From the NCBI GenBank assembly GCA_934435205.1, contig CAKSAK010000004.1:287838-351837 (forward strand): DNA of 64,000 bases, written 5' to 3'. The DNA is from an uncultured Ruminococcus sp. Its GTDB lineage: Bacteria; Bacillota; Clostridia; Oscillospirales; Ruminococcaceae. The notes under the pieces are model-generated. The model made no database searches, had not been told where the DNA came from, and was given only the letters and a program-made list of their open reading frames with translations. Below, piece by piece: positions 1 to 8,800 of the stretch. Position numbers and translations under genes: made by a program. Numbering within the stretch: the stretch's first letter is position 1; every line of letters begins with the position of its first letter.

Positions 1-2
1 AG

Positions 3-2849
3 ACAAAGCGTGACGCCGCTTATTCCGATTGGCTGGATATCGTAACAGGCGACTACTACGAGGGTGTCGAATATCAGGGCTTCAACTACTGGATGATAGC
101 TTCTTATCTTGATGACGGCACTCTTTATCAGGACTATGACGGATACACAGTTTACGGTCCTGAGGGCGTTGACAAGACGGACAGCACAAGAACTCTTATG
201 ATGAACGGTGCTGCAAAAATGGAAAAGAAGAACATTGTAAACACCACTGACAAGTCTACATACACCTTTGACAGAAGCAAGTCAGGCGATGTTGTGGTGA
301 ATGTTTCCATGAAAGAGGGCGGCATAAGCGGTGTTGAGGTCGGCGGAAAGAAACTCTCGTCAGACGATTACACCATAAGTGGCAACGCTGTTACTATCAA
401 GGCTTCTTATCTTAAAAGGCAGGAGCTTGCAAAGTATTCGTGCAGGATACTCACAACAGGCGGCAATCAGCCTAAGTTCAATCTGACAGTGAGCGACAGC
501 TCTATCCCTAAGCCTGTTATCTCACCTGAGATAATCTCTGTTGACGTAAACCCTAAGAAGTGCAGTGATGTTGATATCACCATGGACCGCAAGACAAGCG
601 AATTCAGGGGAATTATTGCTGATGGAAAGACACTCGCAGAGGGTACAGATTACACTGCTTCGGGCGACACTGTTACCCTTAAAAGAACATATCTCAAGAC
701 GCTTTCAGCAGGCATTGTGACCCTCACATTTGATTTCTATGAGGGCGAGGACAGAGAGCTTACAATAAATGTTTCCGACACCACAGGCCTTGATGAGCTT
801 GACACATTCGAGAGCTATTCGGACGATAAGGCGCTTTGGTCGGCTTATTCAAGAAACACAGGCGGCAACGAAGTTTCACTTTCTCTTACAACAAAGAACG
901 GCTCAAAGGCGCTTGCTTTCGGCTATGATATCGGCTCGCCGAACGGCTACTGCGGAGTAAATCACCCGATTGCAGTGAGAAATGCTTCATCATTTGCAGG
1001 CGTTGAGCTTTGGGTAGAGGGCGACGGCACAGGCAACAGCCTTACTGTTCAGCTTAGAGACGCAAACGACAACTACTTTGAAGCGCAGATAGCACTTGAT
1101 TTCACAGGCGGAAAGACTATCAAGATACCATTCGCTGACTTTAAAGCGCCAAGCTGGCAGTCGGGCGGAACTCTTGATACATCAAAGCTTGATCAGTTCT
1201 CGTTCTATATGGGCGGCGACTCTGTGGCAACAGGCATAGTTTATATTGACGATGTTGTTTTCTATGAGGACGGACAGACCGAGAAGCCACACCTTTCCAC
1301 AAAGTCAGGCACATTTGACGCTGACGCTCCAAGCGGTGTAAGAACAGACCTTGTGCTTTATGGAAAGAGCGTTGAGTCTATCACAGCAAATGGCAAGAAG
1401 CTTGCAGGCGGCTCCGATTATTCCACAAACGGAAGTCAGATAATGCTCAACGAAAGCTGGCTGAAAACTCTTGGAAACGGCACTTACACACTTACATACA
1501 CATTCTCAGACGGAAGCTCAGATACATTTGCACTCACTGTCAAGAATGTTAAGTCATCACACACTCACAGCTACACCGCAAAGGTAACAAAGGAAGCTAC
1601 TTGCACAACAGATGGCGAGAGAATTTACACTTGTACTTGCGGAGACAAGTACACTGAAACTATCCCTGCAAAGGGTCACAGTTGGGTAAAGGGCGAGACA
1701 GTTGCTCCTACAGAGAACGAAAAGGGCTACACTATCTACACCTGCGCTTCCTGCGGCGAGACAAAGAAGGACGATTACACCGACCCTATCGGTCACAGGC
1801 ACAGCTATACCCTCACATCAACAAAGGCTGCAACTTGCGAAGCTGACGGCGAAAAGGTATACACTTGCTCATGCGGTGAAAAGTACACTGAAACTATCCC
1901 TGCGACAGGTCACAGCGAAAGCGCATGGATAATCGACAAGGCGGCTACTGCAATAGAAAACGGCTCAAAGCACACTGAGTGTACAACTTGCGGCAAGGTG
2001 ATAAAGACAGAGGTTATCCCTGCCACAGGCGAGGTGAGCGACAGAAAGGAAACTGTTATCTTCACAGGCTCGGCAAAGACATCAGGCTGGGGTCAGGCTA
2101 TAACACTTTCCACAACCAAAGAGGGCGGAAGCTTTGACAGCTCTATTATAGAAAAGGACGGCTATTTTGAAGTTCAGTTCAAGGGCGACACAGACAAGGC
2201 GGAGATCATTCTTCAAAGCTGGTCAGGCGGCACAGACTGGGCGAGAGTTTCACCAACTGAGGTAACAGAAAAGGACGGCATTGTATATGCAAAGTACAGC
2301 TATGACGATGTTGCGGCAGCGTTCGGAACAACAGATTTCTCTAAGGTAGACCGCTTCCACGTTGGTGCGGCTAACGGAGATATCGAAGTTCTTAGTGTTA
2401 AGTATATCATCGAGAAGTCAACAGAACCTGTTGATCCAGTAGATCCTGTTGACCCTGATGAGCCGGAGCAGGATCCATATGTATCTATTTTCTGGGGCGC
2501 AAAATCATGTGGTTCATGGGGGCAGGCAGTTTCAGTTATGACTTCAAAAAATTATGGCAGTCTTGATGTTTCGTATCTTTCTGCAAATGGCTATTTCTAT
2601 GTTGAGTATTCGGGTGCAGAGAACGAGTTTGAGCTTATTCTCCAGAGCTGGTCAGGAGGAGCAAGCTGGGCGAGAGTTCAGCCGAGCGAAACAGGCAAAG
2701 CTAACGGTCATTACTATGCTAAGTTCACATATGCAGACTGCGTAAAGGCGCTTGGTGCAGGTTTTGATAAGCTGGATCAGCTTCATGCTGCGGCAAAAAA
2801 CGGTGATATCACAGTTTATTCTATTTGCTACTGTACACCTGCCAGGTAA
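3..2849 (+). CDS. Secreted modular carbohydrate-active protein, C-terminal part (5' end outside window)
   Basis: The reading frame is open to the left edge, so this is the C-terminal part of a larger protein; the first in-window ATG (93) is internal. Domains in order (numbered from that ATG): two X2-type Ig-like modules (about 60-225), a CBM11/CIA30-like beta-sandwich (about 235-395), a third X2-like module (about 405-485), three His/Cys-rich repeats with CxxC-type pairs and an IPA.GH ending (about 490-650), and two homologous ~110-residue C-terminal modules sharing an LQSWSGG..WARV core, joined by a V/D-P linker. X2 modules and tandem binding modules are typical of clostridial plant-polysaccharide hydrolases, but the catalytic domain is off-window and its family cannot be named. 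No dockerin or sortase signal is visible; the paired C-terminal modules may serve as binding modules (R. albus CBM37 is a possible comparison, unverified). Confidence 0.8.
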   Translation, partial: TKRDAAYSDWLDIVTGDYYEGVEYQGFNYWMIASYLDDGTLYQDYDGYTVYGPEGVDKTDSTRTLMMNGAAKMEKKNIVNTTDKSTYTFDRSKSGDVVVNVSMKEGGISGVEVGGKKLSSDDYTISGNAVTIKASYLKRQELAKYSCRILTTGGNQPKFNLTVSDSSIPKPVISPEIISVDVNPKKCSDVDITMDRKTSEFRGIIADGKTLAEGTDYTASGDTVTLKRTYLKTLSAGIVTLTFDFYEGEDRELTINVSDTTGLDELDTFESYSDDKALWSAYSRNTGGNEVSLSLTTKNGSKALAFGYDIGSPNGYCGVNHPIAVRNASSFAGVELWVEGDGTGNSLTVQLRDANDNYFEAQIALDFTGGKTIKIPFADFKAPSWQSGGTLDTSKLDQFSFYMGGDSVATGIVYIDDVVFYEDGQTEKPHLSTKSGTFDADAPSGVRTDLVLYGKSVESITANGKKLAGGSDYSTNGSQIMLNESWLKTLGNGTYTLTYTFSDGSSDTFALTVKNVKSSHTHSYTAKVTKEATCTTDGERIYTCTCGDKYTETIPAKGHSWVKGETVAPTENEKGYTIYTCASCGETKKDDYTDPIGHRHSYTLTSTKAATCEADGEKVYTCSCGEKYTETIPATGHSESAWIIDKAATAIENGSKHTECTTCGKVIKTEVIPATGEVSDRKETVIFTGSAKTSGWGQAITLSTTKEGGSFDSSIIEKDGYFEVQFKGDTDKAEIILQSWSGGTDWARVSPTEVTEKDGIVYAKYSYDDVAAAFGTTDFSKVDRFHVGAANGDIEVLSVKYIIEKSTEPVDPVDPVDPDEPEQDPYVSIFWGAKSCGSWGQAVSVMTSKNYGSLDVSYLSANGYFYVEYSGAENEFELILQSWSGGASWARVQPSETGKANGHYYAKFTYADCVKALGAGFDKLDQLHAAAKNGDITVYSICYCTPAR

Positions 2850-2881
2850 TTTAAGAAAAAGCGTTACATTTATTAAGACGC

Positions 2882-2919
2882 AAAAAGAGCGAATGACATG
2901 ATGATCATTCGCTCTTTTT
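2882..2919. terminator. Bidirectional intrinsic terminator
   Basis: Perfect 15-bp stem (arms 2882-2896 and 2905-2919, AAAAAGAGCGAATGA) with A-run and T-run on opposite sides. It lies between two convergent genes and can terminate both. Confidence 0.9.
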
Positions 2920-2926
2920 ATTTTGG

Positions 2927-5026
2927 TTATTTGCTTTTCTTTTTGAGCTTTTTATCCTCTAAAGGTGTCATGCTCTTTGCACATATCGCCATTGTTGAAG
3001 CGTTGTGCAGAAGCGCTGAGGCTGACGGCTGTAAAAGTCCGAAAGCGCCTGACAGCAGAAGTGCTGAATTGAACAGCAGGATAAATCTGTAGTTGCTGTT
3101 TATCCTGTGCATAAGCTTTTCGCTAAGCTGTCTTATAGCCGCAAGCTGTGTAAGGTCTGCTCCACGAACTGTGATATCGGCAGTTTCCTTTGCGATATCG
3201 GAAGCGTCGCTCATGGCAACAGAAACGTTTGCCGCCGCAAGGGCTGGAGCGTCGTTTATTCCGTCGCCTACCATTATCACTCTGTGACCCTGCTCTTTGA
3301 GCTGTTCCACATATCTGTGCTTGTCCTCAGGAAGCACCTGCGCCCTGAAATCCGATATGCCTAGCTTCTGGGCGGTTATCTCAGCCGCCTTTGCGCTGTC
3401 GCCTGTGAGCATAACGATATTTGTTATGCCTGCTTCTTTGAGCTTTCTGACAGCTTCTTCGGCTTCAGGTCTGGGCGGGTCGCTTATGCAGAGCGCACCT
3501 GTGAGTTTGTCGCCCACAGCAAGATAAACTACCGAGCAAGCTCCCGACTTTTCGTCTATCTCTGCCTGCTGTTCGTCTGTTATCTCTATGCCCTCGTCCT
3601 CGCAGACAAAATGCCTGCTTCCTATGATAGCACGTTTGCCGTGGAGAGTTGTTGAAATTCCGTGGGCAACTATATACTGCACCTCGGCGTGTTCCTCGGC
3701 ATGGTCGATATCTCTGTCGGCAGCACCCTTTACGATAGCTCTCGCTACGCTGTGAGGGAAGTGCTCTTCAAGGCAAGCCGCAATTTTCAGCGTTTCCGCC
3801 TCGGAGTAATCCCCAAGGGCTATTACCTTTTCAAGCACAGGCTCAGCGTTTGTAAGAGTACCCGTCTTGTCAAAAACGATAGAATCGGCAAGTGCGTATT
3901 CTTCAAGATATTTTCCGCCCTTTACCGTAACGTCATCATCAGCGGCTTCTTTAATAGCGGATATAACGGCTATAGGCGTTGAAAGCTTGATAGCACAGGA
4001 ATAGTCCACCATAAGAACTGAAACTGCCTTTGTGACATTTCTTGTAAACAGCAGTGTAAGTGCAAATCCAAGAAAGCTGTATGGAACGATAGAATCCGCA
4101 AGACGCTCCGCTTTGCTCTGCACACCTGCTTTAAGGTTTTCTGAGTTGTCGATAAGCTCGATTATCTTGCTTATCTTTGTGTCGGAAGAAAGCTTGCGAA
4201 CTTTTATCACAACTGAGCCTTCCTCGACAACTGTTCCCGCAAATACGCTTGCTCCTGCGCTCTTCATCACAGCCAGAGGTTCGCCTGTCATAGAAGCTTC
4301 ATTTATGTAAGCTTCACCCTCAGTTATCTGACCGTCAACAGGAATAACGCTTCCTGTGCGCACTCTTATGCAATCGTCCACCTGAAGCTGTGACATTGGT
4401 ATAAGAGTATCAGCGTCCTTGCCTGCCAGCCATACCTGATCTGCCTTTATCGCCAAGCTGTCAGTAAGAGCGGCTCTTGTTCTCGCTCTTGTGTAATCCT
4501 CCAGCAAGCCTGATACAGAAAGCAGGAACATGACGGCACCAGCCGTATTGTAATTTTTCTGGATAAGACAAGCGCTTATTGATGCTCCGTCAAGCACCTC
4601 AACTGTAAGCTTGCCGTCAAACAGTGCGCTTATGCCCTTTGCTATGTATTTAAGTCCGCTGTACACGATAAGTGCCGCACCTATAGGCGCAGGAAGCACA
4701 GCTTTCCTTATATACCTTTGAGCCACCAGCTTTGCAAGGTCAGATTTGAATGTTCTGTCTATCTCCTCAGTGTCATACTGATTGTCGCTGACAGGTTCAA
4801 GGTCGCTTGCTCTGAGCTTTCTTACAAGCTCGACAGCTTCGGCTCTGTGACCCTCTCTATAGCGGATAAGTATTCCGCCGTTTTCATAGTGAGCCTCGCA
4901 GGCGATCGCCCATGGGTTTGACATAACAAGCTTATGTATCGACCGTTCAAGTTCTTTTGTGAAAGCGTCGCAGCCACAGCGGAAACGTATGCGGCAGGGC
5001 TTGTCATAAACGATCTGAGCTTTCAT
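2927..5026 (-). CDS. Heavy-metal translocating P1B-type ATPase, atypical SCA transmembrane motif
   Basis: A 699-residue P-type ATPase predicted to drive a transition metal ion across the membrane. Visible motifs: TGEP (about 247-250) in the actuator domain, phosphorylation site DKTGT with D386, HFPHS (about 422-426) in the nucleotide domain, GDGINDAPA near 590, and a HNASTM motif near the C-terminus. The transmembrane metal-site motif reads YSCAIKL (about 342-348) instead of the CPC of Cu/Zn/Cd pumps. The N-terminal ~75 residues resemble a degenerate HMA domain without a CxxC site. The start overlaps the stop of the upstream small gene (TAATG), so the two are translationally coupled. The metal cannot be assigned from sequence; this SCA-type group is known in Firmicutes with uncertain specificity. 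Confidence 0.88.
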   Translation of the reverse strand: MKAQIVYDKPCRIRFRCGCDAFTKELERSIHKLVMSNPWAIACEAHYENGGILIRYREGHRAEAVELVRKLRASDLEPVSDNQYDTEEIDRTFKSDLAKLVAQRYIRKAVLPAPIGAALIVYSGLKYIAKGISALFDGKLTVEVLDGASISACLIQKNYNTAGAVMFLLSVSGLLEDYTRARTRAALTDSLAIKADQVWLAGKDADTLIPMSQLQVDDCIRVRTGSVIPVDGQITEGEAYINEASMTGEPLAVMKSAGASVFAGTVVEEGSVVIKVRKLSSDTKISKIIELIDNSENLKAGVQSKAERLADSIVPYSFLGFALTLLFTRNVTKAVSVLMVDYSCAIKLSTPIAVISAIKEAADDDVTVKGGKYLEEYALADSIVFDKTGTLTNAEPVLEKVIALGDYSEAETLKIAACLEEHFPHSVARAIVKGAADRDIDHAEEHAEVQYIVAHGISTTLHGKRAIIGSRHFVCEDEGIEITDEQQAEIDEKSGACSVVYLAVGDKLTGALCISDPPRPEAEEAVRKLKEAGITNIVMLTGDSAKAAEITAQKLGISDFRAQVLPEDKHRYVEQLKEQGHRVIMVGDGINDAPALAAANVSVAMSDASDIAKETADITVRGADLTQLAAIRQLSEKLMHRINSNYRFILLFNSALLLSGAFGLLQPSASALLHNASTMAICAKSMTPLEDKKLKKKSK

Positions 5027-5274
5027 TATTCAGTTACTTCTTCCTCGTCATCTATCCCTGCCTCGACCTTAGCGTCATAGCAGATGTCAGATGCTTCGTC
5101 CTTCATGCTTCTCAGTGCTGACTGAGCGTCGCTCTTGAGCTTCATTCCCTTTGCAAGACCTGTAACGGCAAGCTCTCTTGTTTTCTTAGCCTTTACGACT
5201 TTCTTGCCAAGAATAACTGCGGCGGCTCCGCCTACTGCACACCAGAATTTCTCGTCTTTAAAACATTTTAACAT
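5026..5274 (-). CDS. Small protein coupled to P1B ATPase (DUF6110-like)
   Basis: An 82-residue protein with a short hydrophobic stretch (WCAVGGAAAVILG, about 11-23) followed by a basic segment, a helical region and an acidic tail (DDEEE). It has a clear Shine-Dalgarno (AGGAGG) 6-7 nt before its ATG and overlaps the ATPase start by one base. Small proteins of this kind accompany SCA-type P1B ATPases in Clostridia; I believe the family is DUF6110, recalled rather than checked. The function is unknown; a membrane-associated partner or chaperone of the pump is an inference from coupling. Confidence 0.75.
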   Translation of the reverse strand: MLKCFKDEKFWCAVGGAAAVILGKKVVKAKKTRELAVTGLAKGMKLKSDAQSALRSMKDEASDICYDAKVEAGIDDEEEVTE

Positions 5275-5342
5275 AATTATTACCTCCTGTTTTCGTCTCT
5301 AAAGATCAGTAAGAACTAATTATTTCGGTATATACAGAAACT

Positions 5343-5379
5343 CTGTCAAAAGACTAGCTTTTTACAAGTCTTATGACAG
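5343..5379 (-). promoter_or_regulatory. Inverted repeat in the 5' leader of the metal ATPase operon
   Basis: Arms CTGTCAAAAGACT (5343-5355) and AGTCTTATGACAG (5367-5379) match at 12 of 13 positions around an 11-nt loop. It lies just downstream of the predicted transcription start (~5390) and about 70 bases before the first gene, so it could be an mRNA hairpin or an operator for a metal-responsive repressor. No known riboswitch was recognised. Confidence 0.6.
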
Positions 5380-5396
5380 ATCTTTACCACGTTTTT

Positions 5397-5425
5397 ATTA
5401 TAACTCCAAGATATTTATTAGTCAA
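5397..5425 (-). promoter_or_regulatory. Promoter of P1B ATPase operon
   Basis: On the minus strand, TTGACT (5420-5425), a 17-nt spacer and TATAAT (5397-5402). Confidence 0.75.
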
Positions 5426-5686
5426 GTCAAACCGACAAATTTAAAAATTATTTAAAATTATATATAATCTTTTGCCGTAAGTTAAATTATCATAGTTTTT
5501 CTAACTTTTCATTTTTTGATGAAGCTTTTAGATAATGTTAAAATGTTTATGGTTTCTGATCTGTAAACCGCAGGAATGAACATTAACACGAATAGATAAT
5601 AATTGACAAAACCCATAAATTCGGGCATTTATTTATATGTAAGTTATGCACACAACCAAAAAAATTATAACTTTTTGTTAAATCGG

Positions 5687-5715
5687 TTGAAGCCATAACA
5701 GAGTTATGTTAAAAT
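5687..5715 (+). promoter_or_regulatory. Promoter of membrane EAL protein gene
   Basis: TTGAAG (5687-5692), a 17-nt spacer and TAAAAT (5710-5715), about 30 bases upstream of the GTG start. Confidence 0.6.
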
Positions 5716-5746
5716 ATTATCATAATAATATGGGGAGGTCTGCGTT

Positions 5747-7666
5747 GTGGGTTATATTATCCATTATGATATATGTGCCCTTGTGATATATGCTATCACA
5801 GGAGTTGTATTCTATTTCAAAAAGCGTATTCCGTGCAGCAAGAATAAGGTCTTTGGCATTCTCGTGGGCGACTCGGCTTTATCAACTGTGTTGGATATTT
5901 TAAGCGTGTTGTCTACCGGCGAATGGGGCATAGGGCTTAAAACCTTCTTCCATACGGCTTATTATTTTACACATAATCTTATTCCGTTTATATTTGTGAT
6001 CTACATACTTTTCCTGACGGACGGCTTTAAAGAGATGTCGGCTCTTTTCAAATGCTTTTTATATACACCGATGATCATTGATCTTTTGCTTGTGATTACG
6101 ACGCCTGCAACACATTTTATCATCTATGTGGATAGTCAAGGCGGTTATCATCGTGGTTCTCTTCAGCCGTTTACATACATTGTGGCGATATATTATCTTA
6201 TATTTGGCATCGTTTACGCAATGCGTAATAGAAGTATGCTATCAAGACAGGTGGTCACTTCAATAACAGCATTTATCTCAATGACGGTAGTGGCGGTAAT
6301 TGTTCAGATGATCAATAAACATCTTCTTGTGGAGTGCTTTGCGGCGTCTGTATGTATGCTTCTCATAATGTTCACTTTGCAAAGTCAGGACGATATGATA
6401 GACCAAGGAACGAAAATGCTCAACTGGAGCAGCTTTGTCAATAGGTGTTCCATAAAATATGCCTCAGCTTCTGATTTTACATTATTGCTCATAAGGATAC
6501 CGGATTTCAAAATGCTTATGAAAACCTTTGGCGGACGGTTTTCCAACTCTCTGTTAAGAAGCTTTTCCGAATATCTTTATAACTTTGTTAATTTAGGCGA
6601 TGGATTTTATTTGGAGGACGAATGCTTTGCTCTTATGTTCCCGAAGAATTCTGAAAAGGTGGGGGAAACGTATCGTGCGATAAGGGAAAAGCTGTCTGAA
6701 AACTGGAATATAGGTACTGTGGATACTTTGATAACAGCCTGCTTTATGCGTATCGACTGCCCTGAGGACGTTGACAATTCAGATATGCTGGTGGACTTTA
6801 TCGAGCAGTTCAAGCATCGTGAACCTGAAACGGAAAGACTTCTTCATGCAACTGACATAAACTTTTATGACAGCAAACGTCGAAGTGAGGTAGAGAATGC
6901 TATAGACAAGGCTCTGGACAATCGTGGCTTTGAGGTATACTATCAGCCGATATATTCAAGTCAAAGAAACAAGATAGTTTCCTGTGAAGCTCTTGTTAGG
7001 CTTAATGATGAAAAGCTTGGATCTATCCCTCCGCAGGAATTTATTCCTATAGCGGAGGAAAACGGCAAGATACTGAAAATAGGCAAATATGTTTTCGAGG
7101 AAGCCTGCCGCTTTATAAAGAAAGGCGTTGGTACTTCGCTTGGTATCGAATATGTGCAGGTAAATCTGTCGGTAGTCCAGTGTATGCAGTCTGACCTTGT
7201 GGAACAGCTTCTCGGCGTTATGGACAGATACAAGGTAGACCCATCGTCTATTTGTCTTGAAGTAACGGAAACTGCAGCGGTGTATACTCCGCACATTATG
7301 GAGAAAAACATCAAGACTCTTTCCGACTATGGTGTGAAGTTTGCACTTGACGATTATGGTACGGGATATTCAAACATGACATATCTTCTCAGCCTGCCTT
7401 TCAGGTTTATCAAGCTTGAAAAGGAAATAGTATGGGAGTGCTTCAAGAGCGAAAAGGCGCACATTACTATCGAGAGTACAGTGGCGATGATAAAGAAACT
7501 CAATATGCAGATAGTTGCCGAGGGCATCGAAGACAAGCACCAGCTCGACACGCTTCTTGGCATGGGCTGTGATTTCATTCAGGGATACTACTTCTCAAAG
7601 CCTGTTCCTGAAAAGGATTTTATCGAGGTGCTTAAAAAGAATAATACTCAGGCTGTGACAGTTTAA
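5747..7666 (+). CDS. Membrane-bound c-di-GMP phosphodiesterase (7TM sensor, degenerate GGDEF, EAL)
   Basis: A 639-residue protein with about seven hydrophobic segments in residues 1-215 (7TM sensor-like), a degenerate GGDEF domain (about 225-380; the signature position reads YLEDECF) and a C-terminal EAL domain (about 385-635). The EAL catalytic set looks intact: EALVR (about 414), VNLS, TET, the DDYGTGYS loop (about 535), the FIKLEK lysine, AEGIE and QGYYFSKP. It should hydrolyse c-di-GMP at the membrane in response to an unknown signal, the GGDEF remnant acting at most as a regulatory GTP-binding domain. Translation starts at GTG, supported by GGGGAGG 9 nt upstream. It is a single-gene unit with its own promoter and terminator. 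Confidence 0.88.
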   Translation: MGYIIHYDICALVIYAITGVVFYFKKRIPCSKNKVFGILVGDSALSTVLDILSVLSTGEWGIGLKTFFHTAYYFTHNLIPFIFVIYILFLTDGFKEMSALFKCFLYTPMIIDLLLVITTPATHFIIYVDSQGGYHRGSLQPFTYIVAIYYLIFGIVYAMRNRSMLSRQVVTSITAFISMTVVAVIVQMINKHLLVECFAASVCMLLIMFTLQSQDDMIDQGTKMLNWSSFVNRCSIKYASASDFTLLLIRIPDFKMLMKTFGGRFSNSLLRSFSEYLYNFVNLGDGFYLEDECFALMFPKNSEKVGETYRAIREKLSENWNIGTVDTLITACFMRIDCPEDVDNSDMLVDFIEQFKHREPETERLLHATDINFYDSKRRSEVENAIDKALDNRGFEVYYQPIYSSQRNKIVSCEALVRLNDEKLGSIPPQEFIPIAEENGKILKIGKYVFEEACRFIKKGVGTSLGIEYVQVNLSVVQCMQSDLVEQLLGVMDRYKVDPSSICLEVTETAAVYTPHIMEKNIKTLSDYGVKFALDDYGTGYSNMTYLLSLPFRFIKLEKEIVWECFKSEKAHITIESTVAMIKKLNMQIVAEGIEDKHQLDTLLGMGCDFIQGYYFSKPVPEKDFIEVLKKNNTQAVTV

Positions 7667-7680
7667 GCGGTCTGATGATA

Positions 7681-7706
7681 AAAGCCCTGACTTCGGTCGG
7701 GGCTTT
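7681..7706 (+). terminator. Intrinsic terminator after EAL gene (hairpin copy 1)
   Basis: The stem-loop GCCCTGACTTCGGTCGGGGC (7684-7703) is flanked by AAA and TTTT. The identical 20-mer recurs at 8445-8464, after the toxin-antitoxin pair. Confidence 0.85.
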
Positions 7707-7714
7707 TGTATGCC

Positions 7715-7743
7715 TTGACAAACCCTATCAAATAGGGTATAAT
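7715..7743 (+). promoter_or_regulatory. Toxin-antitoxin promoter with operator in the spacer
   Basis: Consensus TTGACA (7715-7720), 17-nt spacer and TATAAT (7738-7743). The spacer contains the perfect palindrome ACCCTAT-CAA-ATAGGGT (7722-7738), reaching into the -10 box, a position where a bound HTH antitoxin would block RNA polymerase. Autoregulation is inferred. Confidence 0.8.
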
Positions 7744-7778
7744 ATATATGGGTGATAGTGTTGACGAGAGAATTTATA

Positions 7779-8117
7779 ATGCTCCCTGAGTTTGAAAAAC
7801 GCTGGGAACAAATAGGCTTAACTGACAGCGATTTGAAACGTTTGCAGGCTGAACTGCTCTTTACTTCGCAGGATAATCCTGTTATGCAGGGGACAGGCGG
7901 TCTTAGAAAAGTTAGATTTGCTCTTGAAAACAGAGGGAAAAGTGGAAGCGTTCGTGTTGTATATGTAGATTTTGTGGTTTATGAAACTATATACTTGATA
8001 ACTGCATATACTAAAAATGAAAAAGACAATCTCAGTAAATCAGAGCGAAATGCGATCAAAGCTGTGATAGAACAGCTTGAGAAGCAGATAAGATCAAATA
8101 AGGAGGCTTTAAAATGA
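7779..8117 (+). CDS. HigB/RelE-like toxin of type II TA system
   Basis: A protein of about 112 residues resembling RelE/HigB (Gp49-like) mRNA interferases: an N-terminal helix (FEKRWEQIGLTDSDLKRLQ), a G(T)GGLRKVRF strand, a basic RGKSGSVRVVY strand and C-terminal helices. The frame is open from a GTG at 7752, but that codon lies essentially at the predicted transcription start, so the ATG at 7779 is preferred. Its 3' end overlaps the antitoxin gene by 4 nt (ATGA). Toxin-first order followed by an XRE antitoxin is typical of HigBA. Ribosome-dependent mRNA cleavage is inferred from the family. Confidence 0.82.
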   Translation: MLPEFEKRWEQIGLTDSDLKRLQAELLFTSQDNPVMQGTGGLRKVRFALENRGKSGSVRVVYVDFVVYETIYLITAYTKNEKDNLSKSERNAIKAVIEQLEKQIRSNKEALK

Positions 8118-8434
8118 ATGTTTTTGAAAGTATCATGAACGGCTTGAATGAGGCTGTTGAATATGAAAAGGGCAAGATACCTGCTAAGAAAACTACCTTA
8201 ACGATAGAGCCTTTGCCTGATATATCAGCAGAAGAAATAAAAGCTATCAGAAATAGATTAGGTTTTACACAGGCTATGTTTGCGGCGGTTATCGGTGTTT
8301 CCACAAAAACTGTTGAGGCTTGGGAAACGGGAACAAACCGCCCTATCGGACCTGCAAGAAGAATGATATCACTTATTCAGCTTGACCCTGAGATACTCCA
8401 AAGCTGTCATATCGTAAGCGAAAACGTTGTTTGA
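8114..8434 (+). CDS. HigA-like antitoxin, XRE-family HTH
   Basis: A 106-residue protein with an XRE helix-turn-helix in the C-terminal half (about 42-95: AIRNRLGFTQAMFAAVIGVSTKTVEAWETG), preceded by a charged N-terminal arm probably used to bind the toxin. It starts inside the toxin gene (ATGA overlap) with AAGGAGG 6-7 nt upstream. As in HigBA systems it should neutralise the toxin and repress the shared promoter, whose spacer palindrome at 7722-7738 is the likely operator. Confidence 0.85.
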   Translation: MNVFESIMNGLNEAVEYEKGKIPAKKTTLTIEPLPDISAEEIKAIRNRLGFTQAMFAAVIGVSTKTVEAWETGTNRPIGPARRMISLIQLDPEILQSCHIVSENVV

Positions 8435-8440
8435 TAAGAT

Positions 8441-8468
8441 ATCCGCCCTGACTTCGGTCGGGGCATTT
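8441..8468 (+). terminator. Terminator after TA pair (hairpin copy 2)
   Basis: The 20-mer GCCCTGACTTCGGTCGGGGC (8445-8464), identical to the copy at 7684, is followed by ATTTTC. Confidence 0.75.
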
Positions 8469-8556
8469 TCATTTAGTTTTCACTTTGCATTAAGGTTTGT
8501 TTAAGCATGGAACGCTATAATATAGTCATAACAAAACCGAGACGGGAGGCGTTCTT

Positions 8557-8652
8557 ATGAACGTAAGTAATATGGCTATTCTTATTATTGCGGCTGTGCT
8601 GCTTTCTTTGCCGCTTGTTTTATCTGCTGCGCTTTGTGCTGAAGAACGCTAG
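8557..8652 (+). CDS. Small hydrophobic peptide (31 aa)
   Basis: A 31-codon ORF with a strong Shine-Dalgarno (GGGAGG, 7 nt before ATG) and a TATAAT hexamer at 8516. The product is almost entirely one transmembrane-like helix rich in Leu, Ala, Ile and Val, with an acidic-basic C-terminus (CAEER). I do not recognise it. It could be a membrane mini-protein, a type I toxin-like peptide, or a leader peptide; the leader idea is weakened because aspartokinase, 250 bases downstream, has its own promoter. No typical terminator follows. Confidence 0.5.
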   Translation: MNVSNMAILIIAAVLLSLPLVLSAALCAEER

Positions 8653-8800
8653 GGTTTTCTTTCACGGAAACATGATAAGTGGATAGACGAACATTACAGA
8701 TAACAGGCAGACAGATAAGCATAAGTTGTCCGTCATACAAATACAAGCGTATTTCACAAACATACACCAAAAAAACTATAAAAATTAGTCCATTTATACA

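Larger units (their letters stand above)
5275..5746. other. 472-bp intergenic region between divergent transcription units
   Basis: AT-rich region with one promoter for the leftward ATPase operon, a long inverted repeat in that operon's leader and one promoter for the rightward EAL gene. No ORF with a ribosome-binding site was seen in the remaining ~250 bases. Confidence 0.7.
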
